Below are positions 1 through 6,495 of a stretch of DNA of 7,776 bases, in pieces. Below the pieces are notes generated by a model. It searched no databases, had not been told where the DNA came from, and saw only the letters and a list, made by a program, of their open reading frames with translations. Both the position numbers and the translations under genes were made by a program. Every line of letters starts with the position of its first letter. Position 1 is the stretch's first letter. Origin of the DNA: Candidatus Omnitrophota bacterium (GTDB taxonomy: Bacteria > Omnitrophota > Gorgyraeia > JABMRN01); contig JABMRN010000038.1 in NCBI GenBank assembly GCA_013202515.1, positions 1 to 7,776 of the forward strand. Direction: 5' to 3'.

Positions 1-743
1 ACTAAATGTCCGTTAAATTCCGGACCGTCAACGCAGGTAAACTTGACCTCTCCACCAACCTTTACCCTGCAGGTACCGCACATGCCTGTAGCATCCACCA
101 TATTAGCGTCAAGAGATACAAGTGTCTTCACGCCGTATTTCTTAGTGAACTCACTTACAACCTTCATCATAATATCCGGCCCTACACAGTAAACAAGGTC
201 AATGGATCCTTTCTTTAAGATCTCCTCCAATGGTAACGTAACCAGGCCTTTTCTTCCGTAGCTTCCATCATCCGTAGTAACAATAAGCTCGGGAACAAAT
301 TTACGCAAATCCTCTTCTAGAATAATAAGCTCACCGCTTCTTGCGCCGATAATCGCAAGAATCTCGTTTCCTTTAGATTTTGCGTATTCGATAACGGGCA
401 GTATCTCTGCGACACCTACCCCGCCTCCCACAAAAACAACTCTTCCCGCTTTACCAAAATCTGTTTCTTTGCCAAGTGGTCCTATTAAATCGGAGATTGA
501 ATCGCCCTCTTTCAATAATGCGAGTTCCTGCGTTGTCTTACCTGCTTCCTGAAAGATAATCGTTATAATGCCTTTTTTCGGATCCTTCTTAACAACTGTA
601 AGAGGTATACGCTCGCTTCTTTCTCCTATGCGTAAAACTATAAACTGACCAGCCTTGGCCTCTTCTGCAATCAAAGCCGCTTCTATTTTAAAAAGCGTCG
701 TTACGGAATTAAGCTTTTCTTTCTTAACTATTTTAAAACCCAT
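1..743 (-). CDS. NfnA/SudB-type sulfide/dihydroorotate dehydrogenase-like FAD/NAD(P)-binding subunit (3' end off window)
   Basis: The 247 visible codons, translated by hand from ATG at 743, encode an electron-transfer flavoprotein of the ferredoxin-NADP reductase/dihydroorotate dehydrogenase electron-transfer family. An N-terminal beta-barrel carries the FAD motif RIPLT (residues 45-49). A Rossmann half follows with the GGGVGVAE loop (106-113) and a YCVGPD element (185-190). A C-terminal [2Fe-2S] site is built from C222, C225 and C237, with D217 in MVDATGMCGTC as the likely non-cysteine fourth ligand, as reported for NfnA. The frame is still open at the edge; the family is about 280 residues, so roughly 30 are missing. 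Relatives pair with a GltD-like flavoprotein (NfnB/SudA) and move electrons between NADH, NADPH and ferredoxin; that partner would lie to the left. A PyrK-type role is less likely because the DATGMCGTC tail and following FNGH resemble NfnA/SudB. The AGGAG of the start lies in the last codons of the preceding ymdB, with a rather long 12-base spacer. Confidence 0.9.
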   Translation of the reverse strand, partial: MGFKIVKKEKLNSVTTLFKIEAALIAEEAKAGQFIVLRIGERSERIPLTVVKKDPKKGIITIIFQEAGKTTQELALLKEGDSISDLIGPLGKETDFGKAGRVVFVGGGVGVAEILPVIEYAKSKGNEILAIIGARSGELIILEEDLRKFVPELIVTTDDGSYGRKGLVTLPLEEILKKGSIDLVYCVGPDIMMKVVSEFTKKYGVKTLVSLDANMVDATGMCGTCRVKVGGEVKFTCVDGPEFNGHL

Positions 744-749
744 CGCCTA

Positions 750-1538
750 TTATCTCTCCTTAAGCTTTGCTTCTACCCTCTCTATTGCCAGAGCCTTACC
801 TGTTTTCTCATCTACATCTACAATGACACCATTTAGTCGAATATCGCCTTCTGCCATCTCAAAGCGAATAGGTATCTCAGTAATAAAACGGGTTAATATT
901 TGCTCTTTTTTTCTTCCTATGACACCGTCAAAGGGACCTGTCATGCCGGCATCCGTTATATAGGCAGTGCCTTCGGGTAATATCTTTTCATCAGCTGTTT
1001 GTACATGGGTGTGCGTGCCTATTAGTGCGCTTACCTTTCCATCTAGGTGCCATCCAAGTGCAATTTTTTCGCTGGTTGCCTCGGCATGAAAATCCACAAC
1101 AATAATAGATGTTCTTTCTTTCAGCTTTTTCACTTCTTCCGCTACTGTTCTAAAAGGACATTCAAGCGGTGACATGAAGACCCTGCCAGCAAGATTTACT
1201 ACTGCGATTGTAAAGTTATTTTTTGACTTTACCACTGTCGATCCCCAGCCCGGGGCCTCTTTTGGGTAATTCAAAGGCCTTAATAAATTTCTAGACGTGG
1301 CAATATAATCCATTATCTCCTTCTTCTTCCATATATGATCGCCACTTGTCAAAACATCAATACCATAAGAAAGAAGTTCCTCCGAGATAGCAGGAGTCAT
1401 TCCACTTCCTCCGGCAGCATTCTCGCCGTTTGCAACGACAAATTCAATATTCTTTTTTTTAACCAAGCCGGGCAATAGTTTTTTCACAGCCTCTCTTCCT
1501 GGTCTTCCGACTATGTCTCCGACTAGCAATATCTTCAT
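750..1538 (-). CDS. ymdB: YmdB/TIGR00282 family metallophosphoesterase
   Basis: This 262-residue protein is full length for the YmdB family, dinuclear-metal phosphodiesterases. Bacillus subtilis YmdB hydrolyses 2',3'-cyclic nucleotides and influences RNase Y-linked RNA turnover and biofilm choice. Visible ligand motifs in order are GDIVGRPGR (D8), NGENAAGG (E39, N40), TSGDHIWKKKE (D67, H68), DFHAEATSEK (H150) and GTHTHVQTAD (H175, H177). From memory the B. subtilis protein has Asn at position 67 where this one has Asp; the other ligands are kept. No signal peptide is visible, so it should be cytoplasmic. The ATG at 1538 has AAAGGA seven bases upstream and lies 20 bases after the rny stop. Adjacency to rny is a widely conserved arrangement and supports the assignment. 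The cellular role in this organism is inferred, because family members differ in their preferred substrate. Confidence 0.95.
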   Translation of the reverse strand: MKILLVGDIVGRPGREAVKKLLPGLVKKKNIEFVVANGENAAGGSGMTPAISEELLSYGIDVLTSGDHIWKKKEIMDYIATSRNLLRPLNYPKEAPGWGSTVVKSKNNFTIAVVNLAGRVFMSPLECPFRTVAEEVKKLKERTSIIVVDFHAEATSEKIALGWHLDGKVSALIGTHTHVQTADEKILPEGTAYITDAGMTGPFDGVIGRKKEQILTRFITEIPIRFEMAEGDIRLNGVIVDVDEKTGKALAIERVEAKLKER

Positions 1539-1558
1539 GTGAATATCCTTTTTTGTCG

Positions 1559-3127
1559 CTACTTAGCGTATTCCACTGCCCGCGTCTCCCGTATAACGGT
1601 TACTTTGATCTGCCCGGGATAATCTAAGCCCTCTTCTATTTTTTTCTTTATATCCCTGGCAAGCAATGTTGCCTGGGTATCATCTATCTTGTCCGGATAA
1701 ACAATAACGCGAATCTCCCTTCCGGCCTGGATAGCATAGGATTTTTCAACGCCGGGTAAAGCGTTTGCAACACCCTCCAGCTTTTGCAATCTTTTTACGT
1801 ATGCCTCCAACGATTCTCTTCGGGCACCGGGCCTTGTAGCACTTATAGCATCTGCTGCCTGTACCAAAACGGCAAGAAGCGTCCTCGGCTCTACGTCATT
1901 ATGATGTGCCTCTATGGCGTGAATAACGGTTTCCGATTCGCCATATTTTCTTGCGAGATCCCCGCCGATTTTGGCATGCGTACCCTCTACCTCATGACTT
2001 ATTGCCTTGCCGATGTCATGAAGAATCCCTATGCGCCTTGCAAGCGTCTCATCAAGCCTCAACTCACCGGCTATAACGCTCATAAGATAGGCAACTTCTT
2101 TGGCATGTTGAAGAACGTTCTGTCCGTAACTAGTTCTATATCTTAGCCTACCTAGAAGTCTTACTATTTCGGGGTGTACTCCGTGAAGCCTAAGATCAAA
2201 GAGTGTTTTTTCACCCTCTTCCTTTATCTGAACATCCATCTCTTTTCTTACCTTTTCAACGACTTCTTCAATGCGGGCGGGATGTATTCTGCCATCTTCG
2301 ATAAGCCTCTCTAAGGCAACTTTGGCAACTTGCCTTCTCATCATGTCAAAGCCCGATATTATAACGGCCTCTGGCGTATCATCGATTATTACATCGATGC
2401 CTGTTGCCGTCTCAAAGGCCCTTATATTACGGCCTTCTCGTCCGATAATACGGCCCTTCATGTCTTCGGAAGACAGGTTAACAACGCTAACCGTGGTCTC
2501 AACGGTATGGTCAGCAGCACACTTCTGTATGGCAAGGCCTATTATCTTCCTTGCCTCTTTATCTGCCTTTTCCTTTGTCTCATCCTGAACCTTCTTTACG
2601 ATGCCTGCCGATTCATGTCTTAAATCCTCTTCCATGCGCTTTAACAATATACGTCTGGCCTCATCTCTTGACATGCCGGATACCTTTTGAAGCTTCTCTT
2701 TCTCTTCGTGAAGAAGCCTATCAAGATCTGATCTTTTCTTGTCCAAATCCTTATGCTTCTGTGCTAAATAACCCTCTTTTTTTGCAATATCCCTTTCTTT
2801 CCTGTCAAGGATATCAACTTTCCTATCGATATTTTCTTCTCGTTGAATAAGCCTCTTCTCAAGTGCAAACAGTTCCTGTTTTCGTTCCTTGGATTCCTTC
2901 TCGAAATCCGCCCTCATCTTTAAGAGAAGGTCTTTGGCCTCAAGCTGTGATTCTTTCTTTCTGGATTCAGCCTGAATCCTCGCCTCCTCCAATATGGCCT
3001 TTGATCTTTCTTCGGCCTTCTTCACCTTCATCTTGGCAGTATATTTCCTCAGCATATAACCAATGTAGAAGAAAAAGAATGCGCCGAGAATACCGAAACC
3101 TATGTAAATCATATTTTGCATTTCCAT
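1559..3127 (-). CDS. rny: Ribonuclease Y
   Basis: This 522-residue membrane-anchored endoribonuclease initiates mRNA decay. An N-terminal transmembrane helix (about residues 7-26) is followed by a long charged coiled coil rich in Lys, Glu and Arg (about 30-200). A KH RNA-binding domain comes next, with GRIIGREGRN at 225-234, and then an HD hydrolase domain with the metal-binding pair H370-D371 in LHDIGKA. The C-terminus ends in the highly conserved TRAVEYAK. The length matches Bacillus subtilis RNase Y (520). Met codons occur at 1, 3 and 6; the first is chosen because a perfect AGGAGG lies nine bases before it. It follows the folate cyclo-ligase gene after the largest gap between genes in the window and is followed closely by ymdB, its usual neighbour. 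No domain is missing or broken. The assignment is secure; its RNA targets here are unknown. Confidence 0.98.
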   Translation of the reverse strand: MEMQNMIYIGFGILGAFFFFYIGYMLRKYTAKMKVKKAEERSKAILEEARIQAESRKKESQLEAKDLLLKMRADFEKESKERKQELFALEKRLIQREENIDRKVDILDRKERDIAKKEGYLAQKHKDLDKKRSDLDRLLHEEKEKLQKVSGMSRDEARRILLKRMEEDLRHESAGIVKKVQDETKEKADKEARKIIGLAIQKCAADHTVETTVSVVNLSSEDMKGRIIGREGRNIRAFETATGIDVIIDDTPEAVIISGFDMMRRQVAKVALERLIEDGRIHPARIEEVVEKVRKEMDVQIKEEGEKTLFDLRLHGVHPEIVRLLGRLRYRTSYGQNVLQHAKEVAYLMSVIAGELRLDETLARRIGILHDIGKAISHEVEGTHAKIGGDLARKYGESETVIHAIEAHHNDVEPRTLLAVLVQAADAISATRPGARRESLEAYVKRLQKLEGVANALPGVEKSYAIQAGREIRVIVYPDKIDDTQATLLARDIKKKIEEGLDYPGQIKVTVIRETRAVEYAK

Positions 3128-3136
3128 GGTGCTTTG

Positions 3137-3142
3137 CCTCCT
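3137..3142 (-). promoter_or_regulatory. Strong Shine-Dalgarno of rny
   Basis: The minus strand reads AGGAGG here, with nine bases to the ATG at 3127. It is a full-consensus site and favours the first of three nearby Met codons as the start of RNase Y. Confidence 0.75.
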
Positions 3143-3179
3143 ATCTATGTTAAGGGTTATAAGGCTTAACGCGTAGATA

Positions 3180-3209
3180 AAAATACTACTTAAGCGTAAA
3201 GTCTTACAA
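3180..3209 (-). promoter_or_regulatory. Weak candidate promoter in the fthC-rny gap
   Basis: The 93 bases between the cyclo-ligase stop and rny contain a possible -35 box TTGTAA (3209-3204) and -10 box TATTTT (3185-3180) with an 18-base spacer. Each matches only four of six consensus bases, so this could easily be chance in an AT-rich gap. If real, it would let rny, ymdB and the NfnA-like gene be transcribed apart from the upstream genes. Confidence 0.2.
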
Positions 3210-3220
3210 CCAGTTGGTTT

Positions 3221-3784
3221 TTAATTTGTGATGACTCTTGAGACGGGAAAATCGTGTGATTCTTGTGGAAGGTAGCCTACTATTTGGAAGTCGAAACAAA
3301 GGCCTATCGTTTCTGTGCCGGGCGGCAGTTTTCTTAAAAATCTGTCGTAATAACCCTTACCTCTGCCCAAACGGTTATTCTGCTCATCAAAAGCAACTCC
3401 CGGAACAATAACTAAATCTATCTTCTCTAATGGGAACTCTTCAGGGCTAGAATCTTTTCTCGGCTGAAGTATCCCATAAGGGCCTAATTCCAAGTCAGTT
3501 ATTGCGCCCTTTAGTTCTGACGCAATAATTTCTTTCGCTTCTCCAGTAATGTAGGGAATTACTACCTTTTTCCCATCTTCTAACGCGTCATCTAACATGT
3601 AGTGAGTGCTTACTTCCTCCTCTTTCGATACGTAAAACATCACAACATGCGCTTTTTTAAAGTCTTTTGAAGAAAAAAGCTTAGTCTTTATTACGTCGCT
3701 CTTATAGCTTTTTTCCTCTTTAGTATGCTCTTTAAGCTTTCCCAGGATTTCCTTCCTGGTTCTAGCCTTTATGCTGTATATCAT
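3221..3784 (-). CDS. 5-formyltetrahydrofolate cyclo-ligase
   Basis: This 187-residue cytoplasmic enzyme performs the ATP-dependent conversion of 5-formyltetrahydrofolate to 5,10-methenyltetrahydrofolate, returning a stable folate by-product to the one-carbon pool (MTHFS/YgfA/FthC family). An N-terminal basic stretch with K6 and R8 matches the family's nucleotide-binding start. The signature segments are GPYGILQP (about 122-129), DLVIVPGVAFD (143-153) and RLGRGKGYYDRFL (158-170), the last carrying the phosphate-binding glycines and lysine. The length is normal for the family (180-200). The start ATG lies 11 bases after the scaffold gene's stop, and no convincing Shine-Dalgarno is seen directly before it, so translation may depend on coupling to the upstream gene. 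Co-location with the MetV-like gene suggests a shared folate theme, although this gene occurs in many contexts. No 6S RNA, a frequent neighbour of ygfA in proteobacteria, fits in the 93-base gap that follows. Confidence 0.96.
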   Translation of the reverse strand: MIYSIKARTRKEILGKLKEHTKEEKSYKSDVIKTKLFSSKDFKKAHVVMFYVSKEEEVSTHYMLDDALEDGKKVVIPYITGEAKEIIASELKGAITDLELGPYGILQPRKDSSPEEFPLEKIDLVIVPGVAFDEQNNRLGRGKGYYDRFLRKLPPGTETIGLCFDFQIVGYLPQESHDFPVSRVITN

Positions 3785-3795
3785 TTTACAATAAT

Positions 3796-4179
3796 TTAGC
3801 TCTTTTTGCCAGACTTTTTTAAGTAATCTTCAATAGCGGATTTGAGGGCCTCTTCTGCCAGCATTGAACAGTGCATTTTTATAGGAGGAAGGCCTCCCAA
3901 GGCCTCTGCAACGGCCCTGTTTGATATCTTAAGGGCCTCTGCAACGCTCTTTCCTTTAACAAGGTCAGTAACCATGCTTGAGGTGGCTATTGCAGCCCCA
4001 CATCCGAAGGTTTTGAACTTTGCATCAATGATAACCTCATTTTCAACCTTTATATAGAGATTCATTATGTCACCACAGACAGGATTTCCGACCTTGCCTA
4101 TTCCGCTTGCATCGGGAATTTCACCCACATTGTGCGGATCCCTGAAATGTTCCATTACTTTGTCGCTATAAGATTCCAT
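3796..4179 (-). CDS. iscU: IscU/NifU-N-type iron-sulfur cluster assembly scaffold
   Basis: This 127-residue scaffold has clusters assembled on it from iron and the persulfide sulfur supplied by the desulfurase, before transfer to client proteins. The three cluster cysteines are C35 (NPVCGD), C60 (FGCGAAIA) and C104 (KMHCSMLAEEA). D37 follows C35, and H103 precedes C104, as in IscU. It is a single-domain IscU-type protein, without the ferredoxin-like middle and C-terminal thioredoxin-like domains of nitrogen-fixation NifU. Its ATG shares one base with the desulfurase stop (TAATG), and AAGGAG stands seven bases before the start, so the pair is almost certainly translationally coupled. The Asp and the GCGAAIA/HCSMLA context place it in the IscU/NifU-N group rather than the zinc-binding SufU group, which has a longer insertion. 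No IscA, HscA/HscB or ferredoxin gene accompanies it. Confidence 0.96.
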   Translation of the reverse strand: MESYSDKVMEHFRDPHNVGEIPDASGIGKVGNPVCGDIMNLYIKVENEVIIDAKFKTFGCGAAIATSSMVTDLVKGKSVAEALKISNRAVAEALGGLPPIKMHCSMLAEEALKSAIEDYLKKSGKKS

Positions 4180-5357
4180 TAATTAACTCCTTGCTTCCCG
4201 TGATAAAGCGGGGACATTTTTCTCAAGCGCTCTATGATAGGCGGAAGCACCTTGATAACATAATCGATTTCTTCTTCGGTGTTTTCTTTTCCAAGCGAAA
4301 ATCTTATTGATCCTTGGGCAATAGCCGTATCCACGTGCATACTTATAAGAACATGGGAAGTTTCAAGACTACCAGAAGTGCATGCTGAACCGGTAGAGGC
4401 CGCTACGCCTTCCATGTCAAGATTAAGCAGTATCGATTCCCCCTCTAGATACTCAAAGCTTATATTCAGGGTATTGGGAAGTCTTTTTGTAGGATGGCCG
4501 TTTAATTTCGTAAATTTTATTGTTTTCTCTATGCCGTAATGTAATCTATCGCGAAGACGTTTTAGTTTTTCTGGTTCTTTTTTCAAGTTTTTTCCGACAA
4601 GCTCTACTGCCTTACCAAGTCCAACGATTCCAGGCACATTTTCAGTACCGGGGCGTCTTTTTCTTTCGTGATGACCACCTTGTAAAATGGGGGTAAGCTT
4701 TACTCCCCTCCTTATATATAAGGCACCAATCCCTTTAGGTCCATAAATCTTATGACCCGATAAAGAAAGTAGATCCACACCGAGTTTATCGACGTTTACC
4801 GGTATCTTGCCGACACCCTGTACTGCATCGGTATGGAATACAATACCTTTACTTTTTACAATCTTGGATATTTCTTCAATAGGCTCGATCGTACCGACTT
4901 CGTTATTCGCCATCATTATTGAAACAAGAATAGTTTTATCTGTAACCGCATCCTTTAGCGCATTTAAATCAACGACACCGAACTCGTCTACCGGAAGATA
5001 GGTTACTTTAAAACCCTCACCTTCAAGGAACTTGCATGGATTAAACACCGCGTGGTGTTCAATCGATGATGTTATTATGTGATTTCCTTTTGACTTTAAG
5101 GCATGGGCGACACCTTTGACGGCGAGATTGTCAGATTCAGTTCCTCCGCTCGTAAAAACTATTTCTTGAGAATCGTGGGTGCCCAAGAATTTATAAACTA
5201 TTTCCCTTGCGTCTTCCACACCCATCCTGGCGGTCCTACCAAATTCATGAACGCTTGAGGCATTGCCAAAAGACTCCTTATAAAAGGGGAGCATTGCCTC
5301 TAACACTTCTGGGTCAACCGGTGTTGTGGCATTATGATCAAGATATATTCGCTTCAT
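4179..5357 (-). CDS. nifS: Cysteine desulfurase, NifS/IscS type
   Basis: This 392-residue PLP enzyme converts L-cysteine to L-alanine and leaves persulfide sulfur on its active-site cysteine for cluster assembly. The fold-type I landmarks are YLDHNATTPVD (5-15), TSGGTESDN (69-77), H101 in IEHHAV next to the cofactor, N152 in ANNEVG, D177 and Q180 in HTDAVQ, and the Schiff-base lysine K203 in SLSGHKIYGPKG. The catalytic cysteine is C326 in STGSACTSGS. The loop around C326 followed by LETSHVL is the long mobile loop of class I (NifS/IscS) enzymes, not the short loop of SufS. The length fits the class (about 390-405). The gene starts 14 bases after the Rrf2 regulator stop with GAGGG as ribosome site, and its stop overlaps the scaffold gene start. 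NifS and IscS names cannot be separated from sequence; general house-keeping cluster assembly is likelier, as no nif genes are visible. Confidence 0.97.
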   Translation of the reverse strand: MKRIYLDHNATTPVDPEVLEAMLPFYKESFGNASSVHEFGRTARMGVEDAREIVYKFLGTHDSQEIVFTSGGTESDNLAVKGVAHALKSKGNHIITSSIEHHAVFNPCKFLEGEGFKVTYLPVDEFGVVDLNALKDAVTDKTILVSIMMANNEVGTIEPIEEISKIVKSKGIVFHTDAVQGVGKIPVNVDKLGVDLLSLSGHKIYGPKGIGALYIRRGVKLTPILQGGHHERKRRPGTENVPGIVGLGKAVELVGKNLKKEPEKLKRLRDRLHYGIEKTIKFTKLNGHPTKRLPNTLNISFEYLEGESILLNLDMEGVAASTGSACTSGSLETSHVLISMHVDTAIAQGSIRFSLGKENTEEEIDYVIKVLPPIIERLRKMSPLYHGKQGVN

Positions 5358-5371
5358 CTTTTCATCCCTCG

Positions 5372-5833
5372 CTAAATGCTATAAGTGAATTTATGATTTA
5401 ATGCTTTTTCTTTTTGAAAACTTCCATCCTTTGCATACAGATCTTTAACTGTCACGGACTTTAAAACGCCTTCTATGCTTTTATTCAATTTTTGCCATAA
5501 CGGCTTGGTAATGCATTTCTCGATTCTCTCGCATTTAAACTTCTTGCGGCTGTCAACACATGAAACTGGAGCCAGATTTCCCTCTAATACCTGAACAATA
5601 TTGTATACCCTGATCTTGGAGGGATCCTTAGCAAGCACATAACCGCCCCGCGGCCCGCGGAAGCTTTTTACGATGCCTCCTTTTTTTAACCTATTTAAAA
5701 GCTGTTCGAGATATGAAGTAGGAATACCCTCTCTCTCTGATATTCCCGAAACAGAAACAGGGCCTTTTCTATATCTCTGGGCTAAGTCAACTATTGCCCT
5801 CATTCCATATTGGGTTTTTGTTGTTAATTTCAT
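5372..5833 (-). CDS. Rrf2 family transcriptional regulator, IscR-like
   Basis: This 153-residue DNA-binding protein begins MKLTTKTQYGMRA, typical of Rrf2 regulators. A winged helix-turn-helix follows: recognition region IPTSYLEQLLNRLKKGG (37-53) and wing FRGPRGGYVLAKD (58-70). Three cysteines in the C-terminal part (C92, C101, C107) are positioned like the [2Fe-2S] ligands of IscR (C92, C98, C104), but the first spacing is eight residues instead of five. The position equivalent to IscR H107 holds Lys. It therefore probably senses iron-sulfur status through a cluster, with a different fourth ligand; this is inference. Its gene starts directly after the MetV-like stop (TAAATG) and sits just before nifS-iscU, the classic target genes. 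An IscR-type operator candidate upstream of ccdA suggests autoregulation of the whole run. Other Rrf2 members sense nitric oxide (NsrR) or cysteine status (CymR); the nifS context favours the IscR role. Confidence 0.95.
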   Translation of the reverse strand: MKLTTKTQYGMRAIVDLAQRYRKGPVSVSGISEREGIPTSYLEQLLNRLKKGGIVKSFRGPRGGYVLAKDPSKIRVYNIVQVLEGNLAPVSCVDSRKKFKCERIEKCITKPLWQKLNKSIEGVLKSVTVKDLYAKDGSFQKEKALNHKFTYSI

Positions 5834-6481
5834 TTATACCTTAAGTCGCCTTGGTTTAAGCATCTTAGAATGATCTTTCGGCGGCCGGCTCTCCTTTAAA
5901 AGATGCAACTTATTTTTCTCCTTTAAGGCCTTATATATCAAGACCCATGCGCAGTCCATATCCTTGTCAACTTCGCACTTTCCTTTATTTTGTCCACCGC
6001 AGGGACCGTTTAAAAGAGCTTTGGGGCATCTGGTGATCGGACAAATCATATCTGTCAATTCTAATATGCAGTCGCCGCAGCCAGAGCATCGCTCGAGTAA
6101 GACGCCGTCTTTACAAACCTGTCCCATAAACTGGGTATCGCATCCTATGTGTACGGTCTTTTCAGAAAGAAAGTTATCTTTTACCGACTGGGCTCCTAGG
6201 CCGCAAGTCAATACCAGTATCGAATCGGCGCCATCTATGGCTTTTTTGTTCTCGCGAAGAGCGCTTCTTATCTGAGCAACAGTACAGGGGGCGTCAGGAA
6301 TACAATATCCTGTCACGGCGTATCCTTTTTTTTCAAGGCTTGCTTTCATATCAAGGACTTCTTTTTCGCCACCAGTTTTACAAACTGTGGAACATTCGCC
6401 GCAACCGACAATGAAAACTGATTTTTCCCCTTCTAAAAACTTTATTATATCTTCGATATCTTTGCAGGTAGTTATTATCAT
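5834..6481 (-). CDS. metV: MetV-like methylenetetrahydrofolate reductase C-terminal domain protein
   Basis: This 215-residue, cysteine-rich protein (17 Cys) matches the MTHFR C-terminal/DUF5981 family that includes MetV of acetogens. There it partners MetF and passes electrons for reduction of methylene- to methyl-tetrahydrofolate in the Wood-Ljungdahl methyl branch. The N-terminal part has GCGECSTVCKTGG (C27, C30, C34) plus C60, C66, C93, C114 and C123. The C-terminal part has CSGCGDC (C132, C135, C138), C147, CPKALLNGPCGG (C152, C161), C169 and C177 in DCAW, the family hallmark. These cysteines should bind iron-sulfur cluster(s) and perhaps zinc; the exact sets cannot be assigned by eye. 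No signal peptide is seen, so it is cytoplasmic. The AAGGA site six bases before the ATG supports the start. Oddly, no metF is adjacent; thioredoxin-like and Rrf2 genes flank it. Its presence in an iron-sulfur assembly run fits a high demand for clusters. Confidence 0.88.
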   Translation of the reverse strand: MIITTCKDIEDIIKFLEGEKSVFIVGCGECSTVCKTGGEKEVLDMKASLEKKGYAVTGYCIPDAPCTVAQIRSALRENKKAIDGADSILVLTCGLGAQSVKDNFLSEKTVHIGCDTQFMGQVCKDGVLLERCSGCGDCILELTDMICPITRCPKALLNGPCGGQNKGKCEVDKDMDCAWVLIYKALKEKNKLHLLKESRPPKDHSKMLKPRRLKV

Positions 6482-6495
6482 GGTTTATCCTTCGT

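Noticed and set aside
3128..3220. Possible 6S RNA gene next to the folate cyclo-ligase, or an intrinsic terminator after it
   Set aside because: The gap is too short for 6S RNA (about 180 bases), and no GC-rich stem followed by a T run is present; CAACTGGTTG allows only a four-pair stem with a two-base loop.
3901..3946. 13-base direct repeat GGCCTCTGCAACG, 33 bases apart
   Set aside because: It encodes VAEAL twice inside the scaffold protein, where the family normally has two similar helices' ends. It is coding constraint, not a mobile or regulatory repeat.
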